Shown here piece after piece: positions 1 through 8,655 of a DNA stretch of 64,000 nucleotides. How positions within the stretch are numbered: the first letter of the stretch is position 1; each line of letters starts with the position of its first letter. The stretch is from an uncultured Lachnospiraceae bacterium. Its GTDB lineage: Bacteria; Bacillota; Clostridia; Lachnospirales; Lachnospiraceae. The DNA lies in contig CATKXR010000001.1 of the NCBI GenBank assembly GCA_949840805.1, forward strand, positions 104,735 to 168,734, given 5' to 3'. The notes beneath the pieces are model-generated. The model made no database searches, had not been told where the DNA came from, and saw only the letters and a program-made list of their open reading frames with translations. The position numbers and the translations under genes are program-made.

Positions 1-559
1 CCGATATTTCGGCTTCCTTTCCCGGCCTGTCCGGTTTCTCTCCCGATACTCCGGCTTCCGCTTCCGGCCTGTCCGGTTCCTCCCCCGGCATTCCGGCCTC
101 CTTTTCCGATGTCGGCTTCTCCCCCGGACCATACGCCTCTTTTGCCGTCTTTCCAGATTTCTCTTCTGCCTTCCCCGGGCCCTCTTCCGACGCCTTTCCC
201 GTTTCTCCCTTCTGGCGGCCTTTCTTTTGGCTGTCCTCATCCGGGCCGTCTTTTTCCGGTTCCCCTGTCTCCTCCGTCCCCTTGCCAAACGCCTTTTCCA
301 TACGGAACACCCGGATTCCGAGAACCCGCGCCGTAAGGATCAGTTTCTTTTCATACACGGCCTTAACGAACAAAAGGCGGCACAGCCAGCTCACTCCTGC
401 CTGTCCTTTAAGCTTTCCGTCAAAACTTCCCTGAATCTGATATCGGATCGGGACAAGAAGCACCAATAAAAGCAGCACAAACAAAAGCCCCAGTATCCCT
501 AACAGGACGAGCCCTATGATCCTCAATATTCCCAATACCATCCATACGGCAGCCAGCAT
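1..559 (-). CDS. DUF2953 domain protein, C-terminus cut by window edge
   Basis: Read on the minus strand from an ATG at 559 (preceded by AAGGAGTGAAAG), the frame stays open to base 1, so only the first ~186 residues are present. Residues 5-37 form one hydrophobic segment ending in LVPIRYQIQGSFDGKLKGQ, then a WLCRLLFVKAVYEKK strand region, as at the start of DUF2953 (YtfI-like) membrane proteins of Clostridia. Residues ~85-186 are a charged low-complexity linker with imperfect repeats around the core EKPDRP. The downstream half of DUF2953 lies outside the window. Family function is unknown; its members usually sit near sporulation gene ytfJ, which cannot be checked here. The family call is from pattern memory; the reading frame itself is clear. 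Confidence 0.7.
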   Translation of the reverse strand, partial: MLAAVWMVLGILRIIGLVLLGILGLLFVLLLLVLLVPIRYQIQGSFDGKLKGQAGVSWLCRLLFVKAVYEKKLILTARVLGIRVFRMEKAFGKGTEETGEPEKDGPDEDSQKKGRQKGETGKASEEGPGKAEEKSGKTAKEAYGPGEKPTSEKEAGMPGEEPDRPEAEAGVSGEKPDRPGKEAEIS

Positions 560-643
560 CTTTCACTCCTTACCGTTTTATTTGCCAGCATTCTGTTTTG
601 TTGCTGTCCGGCACACAGCAGCCTTCTTTACACAAAAGCAATT

Positions 644-958
644 CTAAAGGTTTCCATCCGTCATTTGGCTCAGACAAAAGCCCCCCGTTTTCCGATACAG
701 GTCATCCACTATCTTTCCGGCCACCGTCAGGGCCTCCCAGTATGTAACCGCGATGCCCATTACCAGGATCTCCCGCTCCTGATACGGCGGCTGCCAAAGC
801 ATTACCGACGGGATAATCTCAAGGATATTATTTCCGCTTAAAGGCGGAACGATCACGTAAACCTCCGGCTGCGGCCTTCCTTCCCGAAGCCCCTGCAAGA
901 TAGGATAACGCCTCTTTTTCGCCTTTTCCCCCACGTACAGGTGATCATAATAATCCAT
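644..958 (-). CDS. conserved hypothetical protein, 104 aa
   Basis: I do not recognise a named family. I place the start at the ATG at 958 (MDYYDHLYVGEKAKKRRYP) because GGAGAG lies 8 bases upstream; an ATG six bases further upstream is too close to that site. The protein is soluble, mixed alpha/beta by appearance, basic near the N-terminus, with a central hydrophobic stretch (VYVIVPPLSGNNILEIIPS) and a C-terminal helix (ALTVAGKIVDDLYRK). The start overlaps the end of the 442-residue gene upstream by 14 bases, so the two are probably translationally coupled and may act together. No signal peptide or membrane segment is visible. Confidence 0.65.
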   Translation of the reverse strand: MDYYDHLYVGEKAKKRRYPILQGLREGRPQPEVYVIVPPLSGNNILEIIPSVMLWQPPYQEREILVMGIAVTYWEALTVAGKIVDDLYRKTGGFCLSQMTDGNL

Positions 959-2273
959 AACCATCGCTCTCCATGATCTGCACAAGCAGTTCCATACAAG
1001 CTTCCTTCTCGAACTGGTCCGTACAGCAGCTTAAGCTGCCCTGAATATAGTCCCTGATTTCTTCCGGGGAATTAAAACACACCGGGAGATACGACAGGGT
1101 GGTGGCCATAATCGCACGTGCCACCGGTTTCTGGCAGGAGGAAAGCACCGGGCCAAGCTCTGAAAAAAAGAGGTCCGCCGCCGCTTCCACATCTTCCCGG
1201 CTCACGCTGCCGGACGTTTTCCCTGTTTCCAGAACGGCAAAGGTACTAGAAGACATCAGCCGGTCCACCATCTCCCCGCGCCTTGTGTCTTCCCTCTCTT
1301 CCTCCGTCCCGTCCCTGCCGTCTTTCCGGGAAAAATCCGTCTGCTGATACTTTTCATAATACGCTTCCTGGATTCCTTCCAGGTTAGGAAGGCAGTCCTC
1401 TAATTCCTCCGGGATCTCCCGGTTTCCCTGACAATAAAGCTGCCACAAACCCTTTATGATCTTTGCGGCCTTTTTTTCTTCTCCCGCGTCCCTCACTGCA
1501 GACTCCCTTGTCAGGCACAGAATATACAGATCGTTCACCATCTCCTGCAGATTGGTGCAGTAGCTTATGAGAGCCGTTACCATATTCCCTGCTTCTTCTG
1601 CCTGGCTCCTGGCATTTTCATAAGCGCTTTTATCCATTTCCTTAAAAGACAGCTTTTGAAACTCCGCAAAAATCCGGTCAAGCTTTTTGTAGCTCTTCTG
1701 CTTCATACCGGCCAGGCTCACCATGCTGCCGCTTCTCAGCAGGTACATCATATCCTCTAACCCGGCCGGGTCCGAGCCGATATAAGATGTCAGGGCATCG
1801 TGGACCATACCGAAATATTTTTGTTTTGTAAAACGCACGGGAAGCTGTCCTACAATCATCTGGATCCGCTGGTTCTGGACAGCGGCATCCTTTGGCGCCG
1901 CTATATACCGCATCAGATTCGCCGCAACCCCTGTCTCGTCTGTCTCTAAAGGAAGGCATTTCTGAAACCGCCGTTCCATACGGTTTAAGACATATTCATA
2001 GATCTGCAGGCCGTCCGAATAAGCCATGACCTGTAACATCTCCTGCTGCACCTGTTTCCGCAGTTCTCCGGCCGCCTCAAGCAGCTCCTCGGACTCCCCG
2101 GAAAGAAACCTCCCCAAAAGCTCCATGAACAACCCGTCCAGCTCCTTCTGGCTGCCGTTTTCTTCCTCGTAGGTCTCAGGCATCTCTTCATAAAACAGAA
2201 AAAAATTCAATGCCAGGCGGGCCTGGGCGCAGCCGTAGGCTACAGACGCCTGCCTTTTCCAGTTGTATGCCAT
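945..2273 (-). CDS. hypothetical helical protein, 442 aa
   Basis: No family recognised. The protein is almost entirely predicted helix, rich in Glu/Gln/Leu, without signal peptide or membrane segments. A charged, probably disordered stretch (about residues 325-345, FSRKDGRDGTEEEREDTRR) divides a long N-terminal part from a C-terminal part of ~100 residues. The start follows cinA by 11 bases, so it is the tail of the rimO-pgsA-cinA operon, and it overlaps the following small gene. A cytoplasmic scaffold or regulator would fit, but the sequence gives no catalytic motif and I do not assign a function. Confidence 0.7.
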   Translation of the reverse strand: MAYNWKRQASVAYGCAQARLALNFFLFYEEMPETYEEENGSQKELDGLFMELLGRFLSGESEELLEAAGELRKQVQQEMLQVMAYSDGLQIYEYVLNRMERRFQKCLPLETDETGVAANLMRYIAAPKDAAVQNQRIQMIVGQLPVRFTKQKYFGMVHDALTSYIGSDPAGLEDMMYLLRSGSMVSLAGMKQKSYKKLDRIFAEFQKLSFKEMDKSAYENARSQAEEAGNMVTALISYCTNLQEMVNDLYILCLTRESAVRDAGEEKKAAKIIKGLWQLYCQGNREIPEELEDCLPNLEGIQEAYYEKYQQTDFSRKDGRDGTEEEREDTRRGEMVDRLMSSSTFAVLETGKTSGSVSREDVEAAADLFFSELGPVLSSCQKPVARAIMATTLSYLPVCFNSPEEIRDYIQGSLSCCTDQFEKEACMELLVQIMESDGYGLL

Positions 2274-2284
2274 CTGAATCCTCC

Positions 2285-3532
2285 TTACTTGTACTGTTCC
2301 AGGATCGACCGGCGCAGCAGGTCTAAAGCCCGCACCACTGCCTGCTCCCGCACTTTTTCCCGGTTTCCCTTAAACCGGAACTTCTTCACCGTAACCTTTT
2401 CCTTCATGTATGTGGCGATATACACCAGCCCCACAGGCTTATCCTCCGTGCCGCCGTCAGGCCCCGCGATCCCCGTCACCGCCACGCACACATCACAATC
2501 CGCCGCGAACACGCCGCCGATAGCCATTTCCCGCGCCGTTTCACTGCTGACCGCCCCGTATTTTTTCAGGGTGCTTTTGCTCACATCCAGGTATTTTCTC
2601 TTTGCTTTATTGGAATAGGTGATAAATCCCTCCCGGAACACCTCGGAAGCCCCGGGTACATTAACAAGACGCCCGGCCAGAAGCCCGCCGGTGCAGGACT
2701 CCGCCGTCGTCACGGTCAGCTCATATTTCTGCAAAAGCCTTACCACCGCCATCTCCAGGGTCTCTTCCTCCCGCACAGAATAGACATTATCCCCAAAACG
2801 GTTCTTAATCTCCTTTACTGCCGGCTTGATAAGTTTTTTTGCCTCCTCCTCGCTTTTTGCCCGGGCCGTTATCCGCAGATGCACCTCTCCCGTCTTGGCA
2901 TAAGTGGCAATGGTAGGATTCGTCTGCCTGTCAATCAGATCCAAAAGCTTATCCTCCACCTGGCTCTCTCCCACGCCGCAGATCTTCACCATCTGGGAAC
3001 GCAGGATCTCCGGCTGCCGCTTTGCGAGATAGGGGAACACCTGTTTTTTAAACATCGGATACAGCTCCCCCGGAGGCCCCGGCAGCAGGATGGCCGCCTT
3101 GCCTTCCTTTTCCAGGATAAGCCCCGGCGCCGTTCCGTTATCATTGTCCAGGACAACAGCCCCCTCCGGGACCATCGCCTGCTTCCAGTTGTTATCCGGA
3201 ATCACCTTGAAAATACTGTTCTTAAAATATTCTTTAATCCGCTCTTTTGTGTGGGGATCTTCCGTAATGGCAAATCCCATTACCTCCGCACATGTTTCTT
3301 TTGTCAGGTCGTCTTCCGTAGGCCCTAACCCGCCGGTCAGGATCACCACGTCCGAACGCCCAAGGGCCGTGCGGATCGCTTCTGAAAGCCGTTCCCTGTT
3401 ATCCCCCACCGTCACCTGATGGTACATGGACAGCCCCAAAAGCGCGCACTGCTCCGCAAGGAACTGGGTGTTGGTATTGACGATATTGCCTAACAAAAGC
3501 TCTGTTCCCACCGAAATCAATTCAACAATCAT
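2285..3532 (-). CDS. cinA: CinA: nicotinamide-nucleotide amidase / MoaB-like competence-damage protein
   Basis: At 415 residues this is a full-length two-domain CinA. The N-terminal MoaB/MogA-like domain starts MIVELISVGTELLLGNIVNT and contains the ILTGGLGPTEDD motif. The C-terminal deamidase domain begins near residue 255 with TTAESCTGGLLAGRLVNVPG, holding the catalytic Ser and the TAESCTGG signature, followed by VAVTGIAGPDGGT. The family hydrolyses NMN to nicotinate mononucleotide (pyridine nucleotide recycling) and in many Firmicutes lies beside pgsA and recA. Here it begins on the last base of the pgsA stop codon (TAATG), so translation is coupled. No recA follows in this window. Confidence 0.95.
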   Translation of the reverse strand: MIVELISVGTELLLGNIVNTNTQFLAEQCALLGLSMYHQVTVGDNRERLSEAIRTALGRSDVVILTGGLGPTEDDLTKETCAEVMGFAITEDPHTKERIKEYFKNSIFKVIPDNNWKQAMVPEGAVVLDNDNGTAPGLILEKEGKAAILLPGPPGELYPMFKKQVFPYLAKRQPEILRSQMVKICGVGESQVEDKLLDLIDRQTNPTIATYAKTGEVHLRITARAKSEEEAKKLIKPAVKEIKNRFGDNVYSVREEETLEMAVVRLLQKYELTVTTAESCTGGLLAGRLVNVPGASEVFREGFITYSNKAKRKYLDVSKSTLKKYGAVSSETAREMAIGGVFAADCDVCVAVTGIAGPDGGTEDKPVGLVYIATYMKEKVTVKKFRFKGNREKVREQAVVRALDLLRRSILEQYK

Positions 3533-4074
3533 TACATTTGTCCTCCTGTCAGTACCTTATGGTTCTTCATGATGTAATCCACCAGAGACACCACCGTCAG
3601 AATCAGGGCAATCCAGGTACAGAGCCAGGCCACGGGGCGAAGGACCTTCAGATCCACAATCAGCAGGATAACCGCTACCATCTGAAAGGTTGTCTTGAAC
3701 TTTCCCCAATAGCTGGCTGCAATCACAATCCCCTGTTCCGCCGCCACCAGCCTGAAACCGCTGATGATAAATTCCCGGCTGACGATAAGGATCACCATCC
3801 ATGCCGGAAGCTGCCCCAACTCTACCAGGCAGATCAAAGCAGAACATACCAAAAGTTTATCTGCCAGAGGGTCCATAAATTTCCCGAAATTTGTTACCAG
3901 ATTATACTTTCTCGCGATTTTCCCGTCCAGCATGTCTGTCAGGCTGGCCACGATAAAAATCGATGCGGCAAGATACCGCAGCAGGGAAACTTCCCCGTGG
4001 CCAGACAAAAGAGAAACCACAAAAAAGGGAATCAATATCACACGCAGCACGGTAAGTTTATTAGGCAAATTCAT
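3532..4074 (-). CDS. pgsA: PgsA: CDP-diacylglycerol-glycerol-3-phosphate 3-phosphatidyltransferase
   Basis: Integral membrane enzyme making phosphatidylglycerophosphate, the precursor of phosphatidylglycerol and cardiolipin. The CDP-alcohol phosphatidyltransferase signature is visible: LTDMLDGKIARKYN followed by GKFMDPLADKLL (D-x2-DG-x2-AR-x8-G-x3-D-x3-D). Several hydrophobic helices flank it. I chose the ATG at 4074 (MNLPNKLTVLRV), the family's usual N-terminus; an in-frame ATG 18 bases upstream would add only MRREDR. It overlaps the end of rimO by 14 bases and the start of cinA by one. The rimO-pgsA-cinA order is common in Clostridia. Confidence 0.95.
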   Translation of the reverse strand: MNLPNKLTVLRVILIPFFVVSLLSGHGEVSLLRYLAASIFIVASLTDMLDGKIARKYNLVTNFGKFMDPLADKLLVCSALICLVELGQLPAWMVILIVSREFIISGFRLVAAEQGIVIAASYWGKFKTTFQMVAVILLIVDLKVLRPVAWLCTWIALILTVVSLVDYIMKNHKVLTGGQM

Positions 4075-5410
4075 CCTGTCTTCCCTCCTCATACACTTCG
4101 CCGATCAGGTCATATTCCGAAGCCCCTGTCACTTTTACCCGGACAAAATCTCCTGACAGAAAAGACTCGCCGCTGTTTACAAACAGATATCCGTCCACTC
4201 CTGGGGCATCCATATAGGTTCTGGCCACATAAGCCGGCTCATCAGCCACTTTGCCCTCGATCATAACATCCAGCACACGTCCTACCATGCCCTCCGACTT
4301 CTCAAAGGCGATCTCCTGCTGCAGCTCCATGACTTGGTCCCGGCGCTCTTCTTTTACTTCCTCCGGAATCTGGCCTTCAAAAGAAGCCGCCGGCGTATCC
4401 TCCTCTGCCGAATAGGGAAATACTCCCAGACGCTCAAACTCCATTTCATCTACAAATGCCATCAGTTCCTCATGGTCCTCTTCTGTCTCGCCGGGGAAAC
4501 CGGTAATCAGGGTGGTGCGCAGGGCAATATCCGGAATCTCTTCCCGCAGCCGCCCTACCATTTTCCTGATCGACGCCTGGTCTGTCCGCCGCCCCATCTG
4601 TCTGAGGATCCTGTCACTGGCATGCTGGATCGGTATATCGAGATAATGGCATACTTTTTCTTCCTTTTTGATTGTCTCAATCAGTTCGTCTGTGATCTCC
4701 TCCGGATAACAGTACTGGAGGCGGATCCAGTAAATGCCGGAAATCTCAGCTAACCGGTGAAGCAGCTCAGGCAGCGACTTTTTTCCGTACAGATCCACTC
4801 CGTAGAGGGTCGTTTCCTGAGCCACTAAGATCAGTTCCCTGACTCCTTTTCCTGCCAGCTCCCGCGCCTCTTCCAGAAGCCGTTCCATGGGAACGCTCCG
4901 GTATCTTCCCCGCAGGCTGGGAATAATACAATATGTGCAGTGTTTGTCGCACCCTTCGGCGATCTTCAAAAAAGCATAGTGGCCTCCCGTTGTGAGGATC
5001 CGTCCCGGCCCTTTCTCCGGTATCCCTTCCGGCTCCGGAATGCACAAAGGCCTCTCTCCTTTGTCCGCCTGTCTTAATACCCGGCTGATCTCATCATAGG
5101 CGGCCGTCCCCACAATCCCGTCCACCTCAGGAATCTCTTCGAATATTTCCTGTCGGTAGCGCTGCGCTAAGCAGCCCGTGACAATCAGGACATGGCATCG
5201 CCCGTTTTTTTTCAGCTCTGCCATCTCGAGGATTGTGTTTATGCTTTCTTCCTTTGCATCTCCAATAAAGCAGCAGGTATTGACAATGACTGCCTCCGCC
5301 TCCTGCTCGTCATCCGTAAAAGTGTGGCCGTCCCGGCGCAGCAGGCCCAGCATATTTTCCGTGTCCACCAGGTTCTTGTCACACCCTAAGGATATCATTA
5401 ATATATTCAT
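4061..5410 (-). CDS. rimO: RimO: ribosomal protein S12 (Asp) methylthiotransferase
   Basis: Radical-SAM enzyme that adds a beta-methylthio group to an aspartate of ribosomal protein S12. The 449-residue protein has the N-terminal UPF0004 domain with its auxiliary Fe-S cysteines (Cys10 in MISLGCDKN, the VNTCC pair near 46, Cys80 in IVTGC), the radical-SAM CxxxCxxC (Cys154, 158, 161 in CDKHCTYC), and a C-terminal TRAM-type region. The ISLGCDKNLVDTE N-terminus separates RimO from MiaB. The start at 5410 has AGGAGAAACT just upstream; an upstream extension of 37 codons lacks a ribosome site. Overlaps pgsA. Confidence 0.95.
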   Translation of the reverse strand: MNILMISLGCDKNLVDTENMLGLLRRDGHTFTDDEQEAEAVIVNTCCFIGDAKEESINTILEMAELKKNGRCHVLIVTGCLAQRYRQEIFEEIPEVDGIVGTAAYDEISRVLRQADKGERPLCIPEPEGIPEKGPGRILTTGGHYAFLKIAEGCDKHCTYCIIPSLRGRYRSVPMERLLEEARELAGKGVRELILVAQETTLYGVDLYGKKSLPELLHRLAEISGIYWIRLQYCYPEEITDELIETIKKEEKVCHYLDIPIQHASDRILRQMGRRTDQASIRKMVGRLREEIPDIALRTTLITGFPGETEEDHEELMAFVDEMEFERLGVFPYSAEEDTPAASFEGQIPEEVKEERRDQVMELQQEIAFEKSEGMVGRVLDVMIEGKVADEPAYVARTYMDAPGVDGYLFVNSGESFLSGDFVRVKVTGASEYDLIGEVYEEGRQDEFA

Positions 5411-5436
5411 AGTTTCTCCTGCCTTACAATAAAGAA

Positions 5437-5469
5437 GCTGCCGTCTTTCGTCTTTCTCCATACGGCAGC
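5437..5469 (-). terminator. hairpin between rpoZ and rimO, possible attenuator
   Basis: On the minus strand GCTGCCGT and ACGGCAGC form an 8-bp stem with a 17-base loop, followed by TTCTTTATT. It sits in the 117-base gap between rpoZ and rimO. The T tract is interrupted, so partial termination is more likely than a full stop. Confidence 0.35.
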
Positions 5470-5527
5470 ATGAAGAAAAAGCCATCTCTGTCACAACTGC
5501 CCGAGACGGCCTCCTTTTCACGGCTCC

Positions 5528-5809
5528 TTACTCCTCTTCGTAATCTTCTTCCTTTTCGAGATCCTTTTCCTCGTCCGTGGAATCATCCCCGATGATCTTT
5601 ACCTTGCCCTCATAGATCTCCTGTATGGCTTCCGACAAAGGCTTCTTCCCCGCGTCTCCCGACATGGGATCCATCTCCTCAATAAGCTGCCTGGCCCGCT
5701 TCGCGGAGGCGAGCACAATCGAGTACCGGCTCTGTACCACCGGCTGTTCTCCCGGCTCCACTTCACTGTTTACCACATTGATCAAATCCGCATAGGATGG
5801 ATGTAACAT
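5528..5809 (-). CDS. rpoZ: RpoZ: RNA polymerase omega subunit
   Basis: A 93-residue omega subunit, which aids folding and assembly of the beta-prime subunit. The N-terminus MLHPSYADLINVVN and the RYSIVLASAKRARQLIEE segment are the conserved omega core; KPLSEAIQEIYEGKVKI closes the fold. The last ~15 residues are very acidic (DEEKDLEKEEDYEEE). Position downstream of gmk is the usual gmk-rpoZ arrangement, though in many Firmicutes dfp and priA follow, whereas here rimO follows. Confidence 0.92.
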   Translation of the reverse strand: MLHPSYADLINVVNSEVEPGEQPVVQSRYSIVLASAKRARQLIEEMDPMSGDAGKKPLSEAIQEIYEGKVKIIGDDSTDEEKDLEKEEDYEEE

Positions 5810-5896
5810 AAAAGCTCCTTTCCAAATCCGCTGTTTTCCGGTTCTCTTTTTCTATAGGGGGCAGGGCCTTCCTTATGCTTCCTGCCGTTCTTCTCT

Positions 5897-6520
5897 CTAC
5901 AGACTGCGCAGTTCCTCTTTTATTTTCTCAATCCACTCTTTGTTGCTGCCGGCCCGCAGGTGCTGGACCTGGATCAGCTCATGCATTTCCCTGACGCAGG
6001 CATGCAGATCGTCATTGATCAGGATATAGTCATATTTCTCCATAAATTCCGACTCCTCCACAGCCCTCTTCAACCGGCTGCGTATAACCTGGCTGCTCTC
6101 CGTTCCTCTCCCCTTGAGGCGGTTCTCCAGCTCTGCGGCCGATGGAGGCGTTACGAACAAAAGCAGCGTATCGGGAAACCTCTCCTTCACTTTAAGGGCG
6201 CCTTGGATCTCGATCTCTAAGATCACATCCCTTCCTGCTTCCATCTGCTCTAATACATAGCTTTTCGGGGTGCCGTAATAATTGCCCACATAACAGGCAT
6301 ACTCAATCAGGGCGTCCTCCCGGATCATCTGCTCGAATTCTTCCTTTGTGACAAAGAAATACTCCCTGCCATGTTCTTCGCCTGCCCGGGGCTGCCTGGT
6401 GGTAGCCGATACGGAAAGGGCATACTGATCCTTATGGGCCTGCAAAAGCTCCTTCATCAATGTTCCCTTCCCCGCGCCGGAAAATCCGGACACTACTGCC
6501 AAAATTCCTTTTTTCGTCAT
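5897..6520 (-). CDS. gmk: Gmk: guanylate kinase
   Basis: Phosphorylates GMP to GDP in purine nucleotide supply. At 207 residues it has the standard length. The P-loop is GFSGAGKGT (Gly12-Thr20), the GMP-binding region includes SATTRQPRAGEEHGREYFFV, and the lid carries GRGTESSQVIRSRL. Start at 6520, 14 bases downstream of the yicC stop. In many Clostridia a small DUF370/RemA gene lies between yicC and gmk; it is absent here. Confidence 0.96.
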   Translation of the reverse strand: MTKKGILAVVSGFSGAGKGTLMKELLQAHKDQYALSVSATTRQPRAGEEHGREYFFVTKEEFEQMIREDALIEYACYVGNYYGTPKSYVLEQMEAGRDVILEIEIQGALKVKERFPDTLLLFVTPPSAAELENRLKGRGTESSQVIRSRLKRAVEESEFMEKYDYILINDDLHACVREMHELIQVQHLRAGSNKEWIEKIKEELRSL

Positions 6521-6534
6521 AGTCTTTGTCCCTG

Positions 6535-7413
6535 CTACTCTATATTCTGAATCTGCTCCCGCACCTTCTCGATCTCCGTCTTTAACCCGATAGCCCGGTC
6601 GGAGACTTCCAGGTCCCCGGATTTGCTTAAGATCGTGTTGGCCTCCCGGTTCATCTCCTGGGCTATAAAATCCAGCTTCCGGCCTACGCCCCCGCCATGT
6701 TCCAGTTCTGCCCGGGTAGCGTGGATGTGGCTGCGCAGCCGCACCAGTTCCTCGTCCACGCAGATCTTGTCCGCATAGAGGATCACTTCTGCCGCGATCC
6801 TTCCTTCGTCAATCAGGCTGTTTTCCAAAAGCTCCTTTACCTTATCCTCCAGCTTTGCCCGGTATTCCTGCAAAAGAATGGGGGAACGTCCCTCAATAAA
6901 ATCCACCAGCCCTTCCATATAGTCCAGCTTGCCCAAAAGATCCGCCTTCAGCCGCTCTCCTTCCTGGCTGCGGGCTTCTGCCAGCTTCTCCGCCGCTTTT
7001 TCAACGGCCTCGGACAAAAGCTTCCACATCTGCTCTTCATCCTCCGGAGCCTGCTCCATGGACAAAACCTCCGGCATCCTTGCCAGGTCAGACACCTTGA
7101 CGTCATTCTCAATCCCGAACTGACGCTGCATTTCCGCAAAACAGTCCATGTACTCGGAAGCTAAGGTCCTGTTGTACTTCAGGCACAGCTTTTCTTCCGT
7201 ATAATCTTCATAGCTGATAAAAACATCGACCTTTCCACGCTGAATGTACTTTTTCAGCAGGGTGCGGATTCCTGCCTCAAAATAATTGAACTTTTTCGGC
7301 ATCTTGATGCTTAAATCCAGATATCTGTGATTTACTGCCTTCATTTCCGCCGTTATCTTGTAATCTGGCGTGACAGCCTCAAAACGGCCAAAACCGGTCA
7401 TACTTCTTATCAT
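6535..7413 (-). CDS. yicC: YicC/YloC-family endoribonuclease
   Basis: YicC family, implicated in RNA degradation. I take the ATG at 7413, giving MIRSMTGFGRFEA, the invariant family N-terminus, and a 292-residue protein; a longer reading adds 28 residues of hydrophobic, unconserved sequence. AGGAG lies 12 bases upstream of the chosen start, a rather long gap. Conserved blocks AVNHRYLDLSIKMPKKF, GKVDVFI and the C-terminal FIAQEMNREANTILSKS are all present. The yicC-gmk pair is a common Firmicute arrangement. Confidence 0.92.
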   Translation of the reverse strand: MIRSMTGFGRFEAVTPDYKITAEMKAVNHRYLDLSIKMPKKFNYFEAGIRTLLKKYIQRGKVDVFISYEDYTEEKLCLKYNRTLASEYMDCFAEMQRQFGIENDVKVSDLARMPEVLSMEQAPEDEEQMWKLLSEAVEKAAEKLAEARSQEGERLKADLLGKLDYMEGLVDFIEGRSPILLQEYRAKLEDKVKELLENSLIDEGRIAAEVILYADKICVDEELVRLRSHIHATRAELEHGGGVGRKLDFIAQEMNREANTILSKSGDLEVSDRAIGLKTEIEKVREQIQNIE

Positions 7414-7507
7414 CTGCAATATGTGCTCCTTTTTTGCTGTAAAAACCATAAAATAGAAATAACCACATGCCCCATTATAATTCATATGGAAAAACAAGTC
7501 AACGGGC

Positions 7508-8089
7508 TTATGGAATTTTATGCTCTTCTTTCACCGCCACGCCGATCCCATATACCACTTCTGTAACCCGGTCCGCCATCTCTGCGAGCATCCGGTTTGC
7601 CTTCCCCATCAGCCCGAGATACCGCATGGTCTGCTCCTCATAAACCGTCCCGTCCGAAAAGACTTCATTGCTGATGACAATCACATGTCCCGCACATGCC
7701 TGCAGATGGCGGATCCCCCTCTCCACCCTCCCCAGGATCTCCTCGTCTGTCCCGCCTTCCCCGAACTGCTCATTGGCCACCAGGTTGGACATGCACTCCA
7801 GCAAAAGCACCCTGTCTTCTTTCCGGGTTTCTTCCTCTCTTCCTGGTTTTTCTTCTCTTCCCGGTTCTTCTTCCAGGGAAACGTTTTCCAGGTGATCGTA
7901 TGCCTCTATGGTGCAAAACCCTTTCCCGGCCCTCTGTTTCTGATGCCTGCGGACCCTCTCTTTTCCTTCTTCTCCCCATGGCCGCATGGTTGCCAGATAA
8001 AACCGGTATTTTGCCCCTGTCTTTAGCGCCTCCTGCTCTCCCCATACAGATTTCCCGCTGGCGCTTCCTCCCGTGATCAGATGCAGCAT
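7508..8089 (-). CDS. cobU: CobU: adenosylcobinamide kinase / cobinamide-phosphate guanylyltransferase
   Basis: Bifunctional enzyme of the cobalamin nucleotide-loop pathway: phosphorylates adenosylcobinamide and then transfers GMP. The N-terminal P-loop GGSASGKS, the downstream YLATMRPWGEEGKERVRRH and the Walker-B-like LLLECMSNLVANEQF are characteristic; VIVISNEVFSDGTVYEEQT is the conserved mid-region (usual form VSNEVG). About residues 74-95 hold an extra Glu/Arg/Gly insertion with two near-identical copies of PGREE, absent in typical CobU. Start overlaps the cbiT end by 13 bases. Confidence 0.92.
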   Translation of the reverse strand: MLHLITGGSASGKSVWGEQEALKTGAKYRFYLATMRPWGEEGKERVRRHQKQRAGKGFCTIEAYDHLENVSLEEEPGREEKPGREEETRKEDRVLLLECMSNLVANEQFGEGGTDEEILGRVERGIRHLQACAGHVIVISNEVFSDGTVYEEQTMRYLGLMGKANRMLAEMADRVTEVVYGIGVAVKEEHKIP

Positions 8090-8655
8090 CCCTTCCCGCC
8101 TTTCCCCGGCTCCATGGTAATGAGCCAGACCGGGTTCTGCCCTTCCATCAGATGATAGGCCCCCAGTTTTTTGGCCCGTGCCACCTGGATGCTGACAACC
8201 TCTGCCTCTGTCTCCCGCTCCTGAAGATACCTGGTTATCACGGCCAGGGTTTCCAGGGAAATCACATTGGCCACAATCCGCGCCGATGGATTTTTCTCCC
8301 TCACCAGATCCAGGATTTCTGCCAGCTCTCCTCTGCTCCCTCCGATAAAGACCCGGTCCGGGGCCGGCAGACCCTCTAAAGCTTCCGGTGCCCTTCCCTG
8401 CACCACCGTCAGGTTATGTAAGCCGAAACGCTCCTTATTCTGCCGGATCAGCTCACACCCCTCTTCCTTTTCCTCGACAGCATATACATGGCCGTGCTTC
8501 ATCGACAATGCCATCTCCACCGCCACTGAGCCGGTTCCTGCCCCCACATCATAGGCGATTCCGCCGTCCGGAAGCTCCAGCTTGGACAATGCTACCGCCC
8601 GCACCTCACTTTTCGTCATAGGGACCTTTCCCCGGATAAATGCCTCATCCTTCAT
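8077..8655 (-). CDS. cbiT: CbiT: cobalt-precorrin-6B C15-methyltransferase (decarboxylating)
   Basis: SAM-dependent methyltransferase of the corrin pathway that methylates C15 and removes the C12 acetate carboxyl. Typical N-terminus GKVPMTKSEVRAVALSKLEL, SAM-binding glycine motif YDVGAGTGSVAVEMA, and the conserved DRVFIGGSRGELAEIL and VANVISLETL blocks are visible in 192 residues. It overlaps cobK-cbiE by 11 bases and cobU by 13. CbiE, its partner, is encoded as the C-terminal half of the preceding gene. Confidence 0.93.
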   Translation of the reverse strand: MKDEAFIRGKVPMTKSEVRAVALSKLELPDGGIAYDVGAGTGSVAVEMALSMKHGHVYAVEEKEEGCELIRQNKERFGLHNLTVVQGRAPEALEGLPAPDRVFIGGSRGELAEILDLVREKNPSARIVANVISLETLAVITRYLQERETEAEVVSIQVARAKKLGAYHLMEGQNPVWLITMEPGKGGKGCCI